Below are positions 45,218 through 55,868 of a stretch of 64,000 nt of DNA, in pieces. The stretch lies in assembly GCA_010094045.1 (NCBI GenBank), contig ML986582.1, forward strand, positions 124,001-188,000, written 5' to 3'. The stretch comes from Lojkania enalia. Its lineage: Eukaryota; Ascomycota; Dothideomycetes; Pleosporales. Below the pieces are notes generated by a model, which was not told the origin of the DNA, did not search any database, and saw only the letters and a program-made list of their open reading frames with translations. A program made the position numbers and the translations under genes. Within the stretch, counting starts at the first letter, position 1. Each line of letters starts with the position of its first letter.

Positions 45218-47910
45218 ATGCCTATATCATGGATGAGAATTCTCATAGCGACTACCTGGTCAATCGCGGTCGCAGTTACGAATGCGCAGCCTAACAGGGC
45301 GAAAACTGGATATGACTATGTGGATCCACTAATCGGGACCATAAATGGAGGTAAAGCGGCTGAATGAGGTGTAGGAGAAATATGAGGTGACAACCGTAGG
45401 ACATGTCTTCCCTGGAGCAACATTGCCATTCGGTAAGCGCCTAGAGCCTTTTAGAGCTCCAGCAACTAAAAGCACTAGGAATGGCAAAAGCAGGTCCGGA
45501 TGTGAATGGCGAGAATCAAGGTGGTTTCGCTTCGGACAACAGCCCCATTATCGGATTTTCTCACATGCACGATTCAGGGACTGGAGGTGTGAGTGTCTTT
45601 CATACTATTACAAGCAAGCTATAAAAGCGCAATTCTTAAGGCCTTGTGCGGATGAAGCGCTAACGATTTTAGTCACCTTCCATGGGGAACTTTCCAATAT
45701 TCCCTCATCCTGGCTGCCAAAATGATGACATTAATGCTTGCAGCTTCAATTACTGGGAGCGCCAAATACCACGTGTCCAAGGGAGTGTAAGGGCGCAACC
45801 AGGCTATTTCGATATTACACTCGCATCTCAAGTGCGTGCTGAGATGACAGTAACAAACCGCACCGCGCTCTACCGCTTAACGTTCCCTGAAACTCCTCTA
45901 ACACGAAACACGACCCTCAGTCCATTGATCCTCCTGGAGCTCTCCGATTTGCCCCAGACAAGAGGCAATGGCGATATCGCAATCAATGCAACCTCAGGTC
46001 GGCTAACTGGGAGTGGCAGTTTTCTACCGAGTTTTGGAATAGGCTCATACACGTCCTATTTCTGTGCGGATTTCAAGGGCGCAAAACTGCGTAGGGCTGG
46101 AGCTTTTTCGAACTCCCGTAACGCACAAGGTTCACAGGTAACTATTGTCACTGAGGGAAAGAATCCTCCTTTAGTGCGACCCGCTGGCGGATGGGTGCAA
46201 TTCCAGAAGCCTACAAACAATAACCAGATTCTTGCAAGAGTAGGAATGAGCTTCATTAGCGAGAAACAGGCATGCGCAAATGCCGAGAGAGAGCTTCCAA
46301 GCTTCGAATTCGACGGTACTGTCGAGGTAGCTGAAAAGGCATGGAGAGAGAAACTCGACGTAATAAAAATCGAAGATGGAGGCGTTAGTGAGGTCTTTGT
46401 GAAAGCATTCTGGAGCGGCGTGTACCGTACCATGATCAGTCCCCAGGATTATACCGGAGAAAATCCACTTTGGACGAGTGATGAGCCCTATTATGACTCT
46501 TTCTATTGCATCTGGGATTCATTCAGGAGCATACATCCTCTACTTACACTCCTCGATCCACACGCCCAGACATTGATGGTGAGGACGTTGCTTGATGTTT
46601 ATCGCCATGAAGGCAAGTTACCAGACTGTCGCATGAGTCATTGTAAAGGTATGGATAATAAGTAACTTTCGAATGAATCAGCTAACCGGTTAGCTAGGTT
46701 TTACTCAGGGCGGATCGAATGCAGATGTAGTTATCGCAGATGCTTACTTTAAGAATATCACGGCCGGAATTGACTGGAAGTTGGCATACGAAGCCCTCAT
46801 TTCTGACGCAGAAATTGAACCTCCAAATTGGGACGTCGAAGGTATTCTCCCTAACCTCTAGTCGTTTCCATCTAACTAAAATCACCCCTAGGCCGTGGCG
46901 GTCTCGAGTCTTGGAAGAAGCTTGGATATATACCCACGGAGAACGTGGACTTACTGGGGACAGGGTTAGAAACCCGCTCCATATCACGTACAGTCGAGTA
47001 TGCGTACAATGACTTCGTCATTGCTCTACTCGCTAAGGAATTCGGCAACCATGCTGACTACATCAAATATCTCGGCCGCTCCGGAAATTGGAAGAACATG
47101 TTCAAAGCAGATCAAACTTCCGCAATCAATGGCGTCGACACCGGCTTCGTTGGGTTCCTCCAACCGCGATACATGAACGGCACATGGGGTTTCCAGGATC
47201 CGATTTTCTGCTCCCCGTTACTCGAAATCCATAGCTGTTATCTTAATCCGCAGGGTCACGAAACTTACGAAGGCTCCTGCTGGCTCTACACATTCTACGT
47301 TCCAGGCGACATGGCACACCTAATCGAAACCCTTGGCGGCCCCGACACATTCGTCCAACGCCTCGATTTCATGCATGACAAAAACATTGTATACATTGGC
47401 GATGAACAAGGGTTTCTAAAAGTATTTTTGTATCACTACGCTGGTCGCCCCGGACTCTCTTCCAAACGCGCACACTTCTACATCCCTTCCCAATTCAACG
47501 ATACTATTGGCGGCATCCCTGGAAACGACGATAGCGGGGCAATGGGCTCGTTTGAAGCACTTACTATGATGGGTATCTTCCCCAACGCCGGGCAGGATGT
47601 GTATTTCATCACCCCTCCCTTCTTTAAATCCGTGTCCATACTCAATCAGCAGACGGGAAAGACGGCGACGATTCGCAGTGTCAACTTTGATCCGAGTCTT
47701 GAGAATATTTATATCCAGTCGGCGACGCTAAATGGGAAGGAATATACGAGGAATTGGCTACAGCATAGCTTTTTCCTTGAAGGTGGGACGCTGGAGTTGA
47801 CGGTGGGCCCAGAAGAGAGTAAGTGGGGGACTAGGCCCGAGGATGTACCGCCGAGTTTGGGGCCGTATGGATCGAATAGGACCCTGAATGCGATGTTTGA
47901 TAGGGCTTGA
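45218..47910 (+). CDS. Secreted GH92 alpha-1,2-mannosidase
   Basis: Six exons (45218-45350, 45400-45432, 45479-45588, 45673-46648, 46698-46841, 46892-47910) give 804 residues with all phases consistent. A signal peptide is likely: MRILIATTWSIAVAVTNA within the first 23 residues. The mature start has DYVDPLIGTINGGHVFPGAT, PDVNGENQGGFASDNSPIIG, then FSHMHDSGTGGSPSMGNFP, the hallmark of glycoside hydrolase family 92. The later KGFTQGGSNADVVIADAY, GRGGLESWKKLGYIPTENV and PGNDDSGAMGSFEALTMMG belong to the catalytic (alpha/alpha)6 domain. GH92 enzymes are Ca2+-dependent exo-mannosidases that trim mannose from glycans; the exact linkage specificity cannot be read here. Exon 2 has only 33 bases. Confidence 0.94.
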
Positions 47911-48573
47911 GGAATTAGAGAGAAGTGGCGCAATATACCGTAGTTGACGTCTATGGTTTACAAAAACTGTTAAAGGGGTCAAGGAGATACGTAGAGATTA
48001 GGAATTTGGAAGAGTTATCAGTATGGTATACTCATGTTTGCTAGGAAAGTCACGTTAACATGGCAAAGGATTAGTAACGCAGACAAACCTTAATGTGGGA
48101 CCACCTCAATCCCACTCACTTTCTCTTTGTAATCTAAAATACGCTCTCAAGCTTTCCCGAGCCGTGTCGGCTTGCAGTCTATAATTGTTGCCTAATCATT
48201 CCAGCTCTATCTATGTATTCTTCACACCCCTTCCTCTCGATTGCTACTACATCGTCTATCTTTCAGAACTTCATACCGATACCTGTCACCTTGCGGAAGT
48301 AGCTTCGATTCAGAACAAAGACGTTAAAAAGAAAGAGTTAAGATACAGGCAGAAATTAGGGAGATGGGTTGCCATCCGTAACTTAGAATTAAGTCTATTA
48401 GATCGGTTTTGTAATTTAAAATGTGGCCTGAGGATTTATGGGCTGAGGCTTCAGCCTTGCACACAGAATCAAATTTACTATTGCATTGAAGATGTATAGC
48501 AGAGAGAGAACAAAATTCTTTGATTTCTAAATTAATGGAGGAGAGTATTAGAACACTGATCAAATAAGCAAAA
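47911..48573. other. Intergenic region
   Basis: A 104-codon plus frame (48185-48499) has no domain and an opposing frame of similar length. Nothing else is recognised. Confidence 0.4.
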
Positions 48574-48982
48574 TTAGCATTCTTCAGCCCACGACGCCCT
48601 TTCTGCGGCAACTTCATCCGCAAGGTGGTAATACTGTTCCTGGAACCAGCCGGTTGCTCTCCGAGTCGTCGCGTCTTCTGTATCGTTGTTTGAATGTGTA
48701 CTGGAGGTATAGAAGTTATTGGGGAGCTGAATAGTCGGATCGGCGGATGTCCTAAGACGCACTATCACATATCAGTGTACAAAAGCCTACCGGCTGGGAA
48801 ATATGAATAGATATGAATAGGACTATCATACACGTTCTCCTCTTTCGCCTCCTGCCCAACAAGATCCAAAATGTTGCTAGAGCAGCGAGCGCACCTGGGA
48901 CTGTGAGTATGAGAGCTATGAGCTCGATTATATCACTATTTTGCCAGGTTTTCGGTCGAGTAATGCCATCTTGCAGGGTCAT
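48574..48982 (-). CDS. Small single-helix membrane protein
   Basis: Two exons (48982-48834 and 48751-48574) give 108 residues. The first exon carries one hydrophobic helix (IIELIALILTVPGALAALAT, then FWILL) followed by RRRKRRT, a stop-transfer pattern that places the C-terminus in the cytoplasm. The second exon is hydrophilic and ends with GWFQEQYYHLADEVAAERAS. The splice is in phase (AC|G) with a GT donor and TTAG acceptor. No family is recognised. Small size and a single intron make this a moderate call. Confidence 0.5.
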
Positions 48983-49396
48983 CTTAGGAATTTTGGGACA
49001 TTTTATTGTTTGAATGCATCATATCCGAACAATTTATGCTTCACCTGGCACGGATACTGCGGATGTGGTACAACCTTTATAGTTATGCTGGATCAGACAA
49101 CAATTGTTTGACCGGCCTGCCAAGAACGGAGCCCCATTTGAGGCACCCGCGCGAACCAGTATTGCTACGTGCATAGCTGCAAGCGAGTTACTATGTAGTT
49201 TACTAGCCTATCGCGGAATAAGAGGTTCTCAATAGGTGATTTAAAAAGGACTGAAGGGCTGTGATTGAGAGAGGATGTTATGCTAGATTCGCGAATGGGA
49301 ATGCAACAGGTTGTCAACATGCATTCCTTCACACCGAGACAGAGACACCCGCTAAGCGAATGAAAGTTATTCCTAATCCTAATACAAACCGGCCCA

Positions 49397-49633
49397 CTAG
49401 CACTCCTCCACCGCCTCCATCATGAGCGATCGGGGGCAACGCTTCACTAGCGACTCGTATTTGAGTAGAATCTCCGGCTGATTGCTGATGCCTGCTGTCT
49501 CTGTATGCACACACTGCGTTCGACCATTTCGTAGCCATCCTTCGACCTGCTCAATTGACACTTCCTCTTTAAGTCGTCTAAGATAGTGCTCACTACGCCG
49601 GTATATGTCATCCCTTCGAAGATATAGTCTCAT
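49397..49633 (-). CDS. Small unrecognised protein
   Basis: ATG frame of 78 codons with coding-like composition (EHYLRRLKEEVSIEQVEGWL). The frame stays open upstream to about 49731 (FYWLVSPEHVKCAQFGQR), reaching the tandem duplication, so a missing 5' exon is likely. No domain is recognised. Confidence 0.3.
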   Translation of the reverse strand: MRLYLRRDDIYRRSEHYLRRLKEEVSIEQVEGWLRNGRTQCVHTETAGISNQPEILLKYESLVKRCPRSLMMEAVEEC

Positions 49634-49706
49634 ATGACGAGCAGGTACGATTCTCTGTCCAAACTGCGCACACTTTACATGTTCGGGAGAGACTAGCCAA
49701 TAGAAA

Positions 49707-49833
49707 CTAAGGGTTCCGTATACGCCACTGCTTTAGCCTCACGTTTCAAAGATCATTCGATTTGGAAGTAACCTAAGGGTTCTGTATACGCCACTCCTTC
49801 AGCCTCATGATTCAAAAGTCATTCGATTTGGAA
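49707..49833. repeat. Tandem duplication of about 66 bases
   Basis: The segments 49707-49768 and 49773-49833 are near copies (for example GTATACGCCACT and CATTCGATTTGGAA in both). About 54 of 62 bases are identical. The period of 66 bases is a whole number of codons. Confidence 0.8.
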
Positions 49834-51160
49834 ATTTTAACAAAGAAGCCTATAGAGACAGTAATACATGATCAGAAATGCTACGTGTACATATTATCTC
49901 ATCTACTATGCGTTTAATTCTTCAAGTTAGCAATAGTGCACCTCTCTAACCGCACACTATGGATTGAAAAAGTCTAGGGAGTAGGCGAAGGCAATAGCGT
50001 TTTGGCTGGAAGAGAAATGAAATTGTGTAATCGAATAAAAATTTCTCACTAGCTCGAAATAAAGTAACGATTGGAGATTATATCGCCTAACAATCTCAGT
50101 TTCTCAAGCCGCAAATAATTCGTATGCTCCCTGGCGATTTTCCGCTAGACAATAAACCCTAGGCTGTCATACTCCCAATCATGATCATTGGTCGATACAT
50201 AATCCTTTATGGAGGCTTACGGTATAACTCTTCAACTAGCCTTTGAACGGATCTAGGAACGAAGCCCAAATACTAGATTTTTAAATATCGGGGGAAGATA
50301 AAGAACCATCCAATATGTACCACGTCTTTTACGTTGACCGGTCCTAGTCCTGTTTCCTGCATTGAAACTTTATTACAAGTAGTTTGTAAATTATATGACT
50401 TAAGATATTTAAGTAATTGCGAGACGTGAAGATAAGACCGGTGGAGGGATGCAAAATCGGTTCCCATTACATAAGCGCCTACTATAACACATCATATTAG
50501 CCGAAGATTCTCCGATCTCCGAATAGTTGGCTCCCCTCATCATTAACGCGATGTCTGATCATCGAGGCGACACTAAGACTCATTTGCTTTTTGCATCGAT
50601 ATATGAATTTTCTGAACAGATGCTCGGACATTAACAGCGATAGCCGGTGTTTGTGTAAGACAATGTGTATCACCTCCTGGCACCGCCAGGACCAATGAGC
50701 TTCTTGATGACCGCTTTGTTGGGCCATCTAGTCAGTAACATTCTTAGATCTTCTGGTACGCACATCTAACTTTATTTCAAAGGTACTTCATAGAACCTAG
50801 CCCATCTGGCTATGTGGAGCGTCGTCATTAAGCCTGCCCTTCGTGATAACCCGACACACTTGAACGACGTTGAACTGGTAATATTTGGAATATAATATAC
50901 AGCTGGATGAGATCACTGGGATACATGGAAGTGCACTCCTGATATCAGAGGATGGTAAATGTTTGTAGAATGACTAAGGCTTCCCCCTGATCCGAGCCAA
51001 TTGTGTCATTGGTAACACTACTACCGCTAGATCGCCGTTAGCCCTTAACAACCGATTTTCGTTCGCGTAGACGGGTGTTTGGAGCCACAGCTGAGCGAGC
51101 ATCGAGCCAGGACAAAAAAGCTAAATAGAAGCAGAAGCTGCAAGGAGGACAAAAAAAGAA
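49834..51160. other. Gene-poor region
   Basis: Two short minus-strand ATG frames occur (50497-50727 and 50273-50467), both without recognised domains. They are close together with stops between and may be remnants of one gene. Confidence 0.35.
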
Positions 51161-51233
51161 GCCCGACGTGGGACTCGAACCCACAACCTTGAGATTAAGA
51201 GTCTCACGCGCTGACCAATTGTGCCAGCCGGGC
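51161..51233 (-). tRNA. tRNA-Lys (anticodon CTT)
   Basis: On the minus strand a 73-base cloverleaf can be drawn. The acceptor stem is GCCCGGC paired with GTCGGGC (one G-T pair). The D arm contains AATTGGTCA, the anticodon loop is CTCTTAA (anticodon CTT, Lys) in a TGAGA/TCTCA stem, and the T arm is GTGGG-TTCGAGT-CCCAC. No intron is present. A run of seven T on the minus strand a few bases downstream (51151-51157) is a good RNA polymerase III terminator. Confidence 0.97.
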
Positions 51234-51848
51234 GTTAGTTTTCACGTCGACTAGGAATTTGAAAGATCTGTTGAGATAATAGAGTGCGAAAAACAACTGA
51301 GGCCTAATAAATTTTGGGCATACTATCTATTGGTAGTGTTTCATTTTGCTAGCAGCAAAATTTTCCCGAACCACAGTTTCTGACTCATTTCCAGACCAAT
51401 ACCCCACCCCGTTTGCTCCTACTTATATACCCAACATCATCCCTTTTGATCGCGAATTAACCTTTCTAGAACGACAGATACACTAGGCCTCAGAACCGTA
51501 ACCACAAATAATATGAATACGTAATGCGGACCCCTCCCCCCCCAAATCTGTGTATCGAGGTTACCGAACTATGCATTCATGCATTCCGGCTTCACATGTC
51601 GTTTGATCTTCCTAGCTTCTGTCTTCTAGATTCAGGCCTCCCTTCTCCAACAAACAGACTTTGAGGATGAGTTCGTTCATATCTACCCGGCTAAACCCTG
51701 CATCTACATCAATAGCCGATCGTTTCGATCAATCTATTGATACCGTAGGGTTGTTTGGCCCTCAAAGTCTCTTTCATTGCCTCTCTAAGATTGTTAAATA
51801 CTATGTCAGCTCTCAATGAGTGGGCGTACATCGTAAATATTCACCTTA
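51234..51848. other. Intergenic region
   Basis: No frame or RNA gene is recognised. Confidence 0.4.
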
Positions 51849-52178
51849 TCACCTTACTGCTTGCCGCAGCGACGGTCCTAGTTCCTCCCTCTCATTATAG
51901 GTTTCCAACCACGTCCAGACTTTGTGGGTGATTGAAGCTGTTTCTATATATTCAAACGAGGGTTTGCTGAGAGAACTGTCGTGGCTTCGTTCAGTCTTTG
52001 TGCGTAGTCCCCGGTCTCCATATTTCTCAATTCGCCTCTCAAACCATTGGGTTCGAAGCTGTCTTAATCGAGGAGGAAAAAAGCATGGCTGTTCAAGTCT
52101 TTTTTCTTCGTCGCATCGCCATTCCAAGTACTGCCGCTGGGTTGTGCGGTAATGTTGTAGCATTTGCGATTTTCGCAT
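51849..52178 (-). CDS. Small basic protein, unrecognised
   Basis: ATG frame of 109 codons, rich in Arg and Gln (RLRQLRTQWFERRIEKYGDR). A GTAAGG donor overlaps the stop at the end, and reading on from an acceptor near 51785 would give about 17 more residues, so the gene may have a second exon. No domain, signal peptide or membrane segment is seen. Confidence 0.35.
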   Translation of the reverse strand: MRKSQMLQHYRTTQRQYLEWRCDEEKRLEQPCFFPPRLRQLRTQWFERRIEKYGDRGLRTKTERSHDSSLSKPSFEYIETASITHKVWTWLETYNEREELGPSLRQAVR

Positions 52179-52986
52179 TGGAAGGTGATGTACGGTTCAA
52201 ATGAAGATGAGTAACAAAGATTATATCTCGACGGTCATGATTGATTTTCAGACAGTCTAACTTTTAAGTACGATCTGCGAGGCGGGGCACTTATTAGGAA
52301 TGCTGAGCTCTGTTGGATAGGTAAAGGCAAGGCTGATCTGGCATGGAGATGATAGAAGGCCTAACGTCTCTACGCTGCGGATGGTGAAGATGCTAAACAT
52401 GTACACCGTGAGCCGCACCACGAGCCGCATAGGTTTGCTAGGCGCAGTTGTCTGGAAACCTGATCCAGATCCAATCCTATTTCAAGTTTAGTCATTACAT
52501 AACCGATGCCGATGGCGCATTGTCCTAGTTACGGAAAAAGCTGCACGGGCTGCCATTTGCCGTTTGGGGGCTAACATCGGTACATCCGCTCACCGGCACA
52601 TCCGTTCTCGTGCGACTACTGGACACTAAGGATTTTCTATACGCGTTCCCTAACACGGAAGATTGTTCGGGGGCTTGAGAACGGGATTACTTCAAGTAGG
52701 AAGTTGGTTTAAGCAACACGGGATAGTCAGATCTAGTAAATACTCTAATAGTGACAGCAAGACCAACCATAGACCACGTCAAGGTTAATTTCCCGGTCAA
52801 AATTAAACGGTGGCTAGCGATTGCCCACTTTCACGTTTGCATCCTCTTGCCTAGGCCTTCACTCTTGTTTCCGGATCTACAAAACCTCCTGCATTCCATT
52901 ATCCTCTACTCCGCAATCCGTCCCTTGAATTGACCAATTGATCAAACCCAAACCCCATAAGCCAACGATTCCAAGCTTCCTCTATC
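52179..52986. other. Intergenic region
   Basis: Nothing recognised apart from the probable promoter of the secreted-protein gene. A 60-codon plus frame (52751-52933) has no domain. Confidence 0.4.
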
Positions 52987-53787
52987 ATGCGCTTAGCTAC
53001 TACTATCGGTAAGACGAGATCACTTTGCAGATACTGATCAGGGCCACCATCGGGCGTTATCACAATTAGAAAATTACGCCTTTGAACTTTGAAACTAATA
53101 ACACGTAACCCAGTTGCCCTTTGCGATATTCTCTACGGCGTCACAGCCTTTGTGATGCCTCCTGTCGACATTCTTGGCCTCGTCCCTCGGGATTCCACTA
53201 CGGACCCATGCTCCCTTGTCGACTCGCCAACTGTCAATGCGAGTATACGGCTTTCAAGCTGGATGGAGTGTCAAGTCAATGGTAGGTCGCTGATATCGTA
53301 TTTTGCGACCGCCCTATTTCCTGCGTTGTGCGGCTGATTTCGTATCGTAGGATTCTTCCCTTATCCGGAGAACGGTGCCTGGGATCAAGTCTTTGCCAAA
53401 ACATTCTCAACAAATCTCCTCGCGACGTTTAATGATACGCACTACAACTATGACAGCTGGCTCAAGCTCTATCAAAGTTTCAATGTTACGCTCGGCAAGA
53501 ACTTTGCGCCGTTCAAGCACGGAATCATCAATACTGTTGCAGTCCCGAATCCGAATGGAGACAGGGGTGGATTCGTCTACATGATTGGCTGGGAGGGGGG
53601 AAACCACACAATCTACAAGCGAGACTTGTACTTCACAGATGCTGTATTCGCAGTGGTCAAGATCGAAGCCGGCCAGAGGAAGATTGCGGAATTCAGAGAA
53701 AGCAGCAATATTCCCAACACTGCACCTATGCCGGACCCCAACGAATGGACATGCGATTTCATAGATCCCTATACTCCGCCGCCCTAA
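52987..53787 (+). CDS. Small secreted protein, NTF2-like candidate
   Basis: Three exons (52987-53008, 53114-53281, 53351-53787) give 208 residues. The first splice (ATC G|TT) builds a hydrophobic start MRLATTIVALCDILYGVTAF that reads as a signal peptide. The mature part has coding-like sequence such as WDQVFAKTFSTNLLATFNDT, APFKHGIINTVAVPNPNGD and HTIYKRDLYFTDAVFAVVKI. The pattern of a helical start followed by alternating beta strands recalls NTF2/SnoaL-like folds, but I do not see a diagnostic motif. Four Cys remain in the predicted protein. It may be a secreted or cell-surface protein; the host relationship cannot be read from the sequence. Confidence 0.7.
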
Positions 53788-55868
53788 AGGCGATCTCTTT
53801 AGTTTATGCTTTGAGACTTGCTCGGACACATAGGAAGGACATAGTATGAAGCCTAAGCCTTACATTATGAAAAATTAAAATTTGCGGTCGGCTCCAGGTG
53901 ACATGAGACTCAACTAATTTCCTCTTTTTCGCTTATCTAGTAGGATTGCGGCGTCAGCGATGCTAATCATGACAACGGCGGGAGTGTCTTGTGCAGGAGG
54001 CCACACGCCCGGTAAGGCTTATTGTCGCCCCATGGAAAACATATCCGAGTGCGAGACGGAGGCACCGGGCCCCGGATTTTCCTCATGCAGTGGCTCTAAA
54101 GTAGGAAGGTTGCTCTCCGTGTTGCATCCATCTCCTCACACAACGAATGCTCCGCCATCATACGTACCCCGATAATATGGTGTAGTCGCCGTGTCATTTC
54201 GGACCAAGGCGTTCTATGCGATCCTTCGTCATCATTTTTTGTCCTCTATCTCTGCTTCTTTGCGCAAAGAGCAAAATTTAATACGCATGACCCGACCACG
54301 TTTCAGCCTCTCATGATTACGCGTTTCGGCGATCCATCGTGAACATAGTCCGAAAACTATCTCTACATAAAATTCGAGCGCAAGCCTGGCGTTCTTAGAA
54401 AACATAAATCCGGCAATATATGTAGCGTCAAATATGTTTCTTTCTCGAACGGATGACCCCGCGTTGAACTCGCTAGCACTCGTTCGCCTATTTGTAGAGG
54501 ACACTGGCATATTTGTAACCGAAATCAGCATACATACGTATCACTGCGAGAAAACTATTGTTAATTTAAAATGATTGTAAACTATTGATTCTCTCACAAG
54601 GTGGCAGATCATGCCTCTACATTGCTAATATGTTGCAAATCTACGATAGCCTGATCATGGCACTATTGATAATATTCAGCACCGTCCTCTAGACGTACGA
54701 GCGAGAAAACACTGATTATTAAGGACTGTAACGATTATCATGTACAATGCCCTTGATATTATCCATCCCGGTGTGCCATTCCTCGCTCATCCCAATACGC
54801 TGTCTCAATTGAGCTTGAGTGACTTCCGCCACTCTCTTGGCTAATGATACTTAACAGTACCTTGCATAACTCAGCAATGCGTTGAATTCATAGAGCTGTG
54901 GAAGATAACATTCTCATCCTAGAACAAGAGTTTGAGAGTTTACTTTACTAATTTGTAACGGCCATGCCGCGAATGGATACCGTAACGACTGACAATCTTC
55001 TTCCAGTGCCTATCTGAAAATGCCGTTATATCAGGGATGCATTTATGGCCGGGCACATGCATTCACCTAAACCTTCTGGCATGCTGCCTCCCATGCCACC
55101 TCCCATACCGCTTACCGTGCCTTGGAATCCCATGCCTGGGCTATCCAATAGGCCGGGCCCTGCATCTGCTACAGAAAAGGGCATACCTGCAAACGTGGTG
55201 TGACTTGGATGGGCGCCTCTGTCACGACCCATAGATGGGAAGCCCATTGGTCCGTTCCCGGGACCTGCTTGGAAGGCGTTTGCTAGGCTATAAAAGTGTG
55301 CGGATGGGTTAGGACTAGAGAAGCAATTGCCTAAAAAGATCCTGCGGAGAAATCCATTACTAGATTAGCCTCTGCCGCAACCATTTCCTCTGCCTACTCC
55401 GCGAAGGGATTTTGATTCGTATTTGCCCTGCGATAGCATAAGATATTTAAGGAAAAGAGGGTGAATGTTGGCATTTCAAAGTACTTCGTTCAAAAATTGA
55501 AATTAGGAAATCTATTATATTTAGAAGAGGAGAATTTTCAGGTAAATGGATTTTAAGTGCATGAGTGGGCTGCTGGCAGGGTTTGCTGTCAAGTTATTAT
55601 TAGGTGTGGGCATGTCTTCTGTTAAAAGTTTGAGGCTGCTCGTGCTTGTATCAGTCATGTGGCGACATCATTATGTAGATTTAATTCTTATGATCAGATC
55701 GTTTAGATTCAACTAGCCATATAATGCTAAATTCTAGCGTATGAAGGCTTTCTAGATGTTACAATTTCTAGAGCTAAGTTCGTGATAACTAGAAAAGTGA
55801 AGAGACCGTCGAACAGCTTATTCTAGAAGAGAATTCGGGTGCTTTGAACTTCTATAATCAATATTCTC
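53788..55868. other. Gene-poor region with weak coding-like remnants
   Basis: Minus-strand 55026 to about 55340 reads without stops (NPSAHFYSLANAFQAGPGNG, then a Gly/Met-rich VSGMGGGMGGSMPEG) and has an AG acceptor near 55340, but no start exon or family is found. A 99-codon minus frame (54232-54531) and a 71-codon plus frame (53960-54175) show no domain. Confidence 0.3.

Noticed and set aside
49707..49833. Minus-strand KREA-like sequence before VAYTEPL in the tandem repeat, similar to Kex2/Ste13-processed peptide precursors
   Set aside because: Only one of the two units has the Lys-Arg pair, each unit carries an in-frame TGA, and no signal peptide precedes them.
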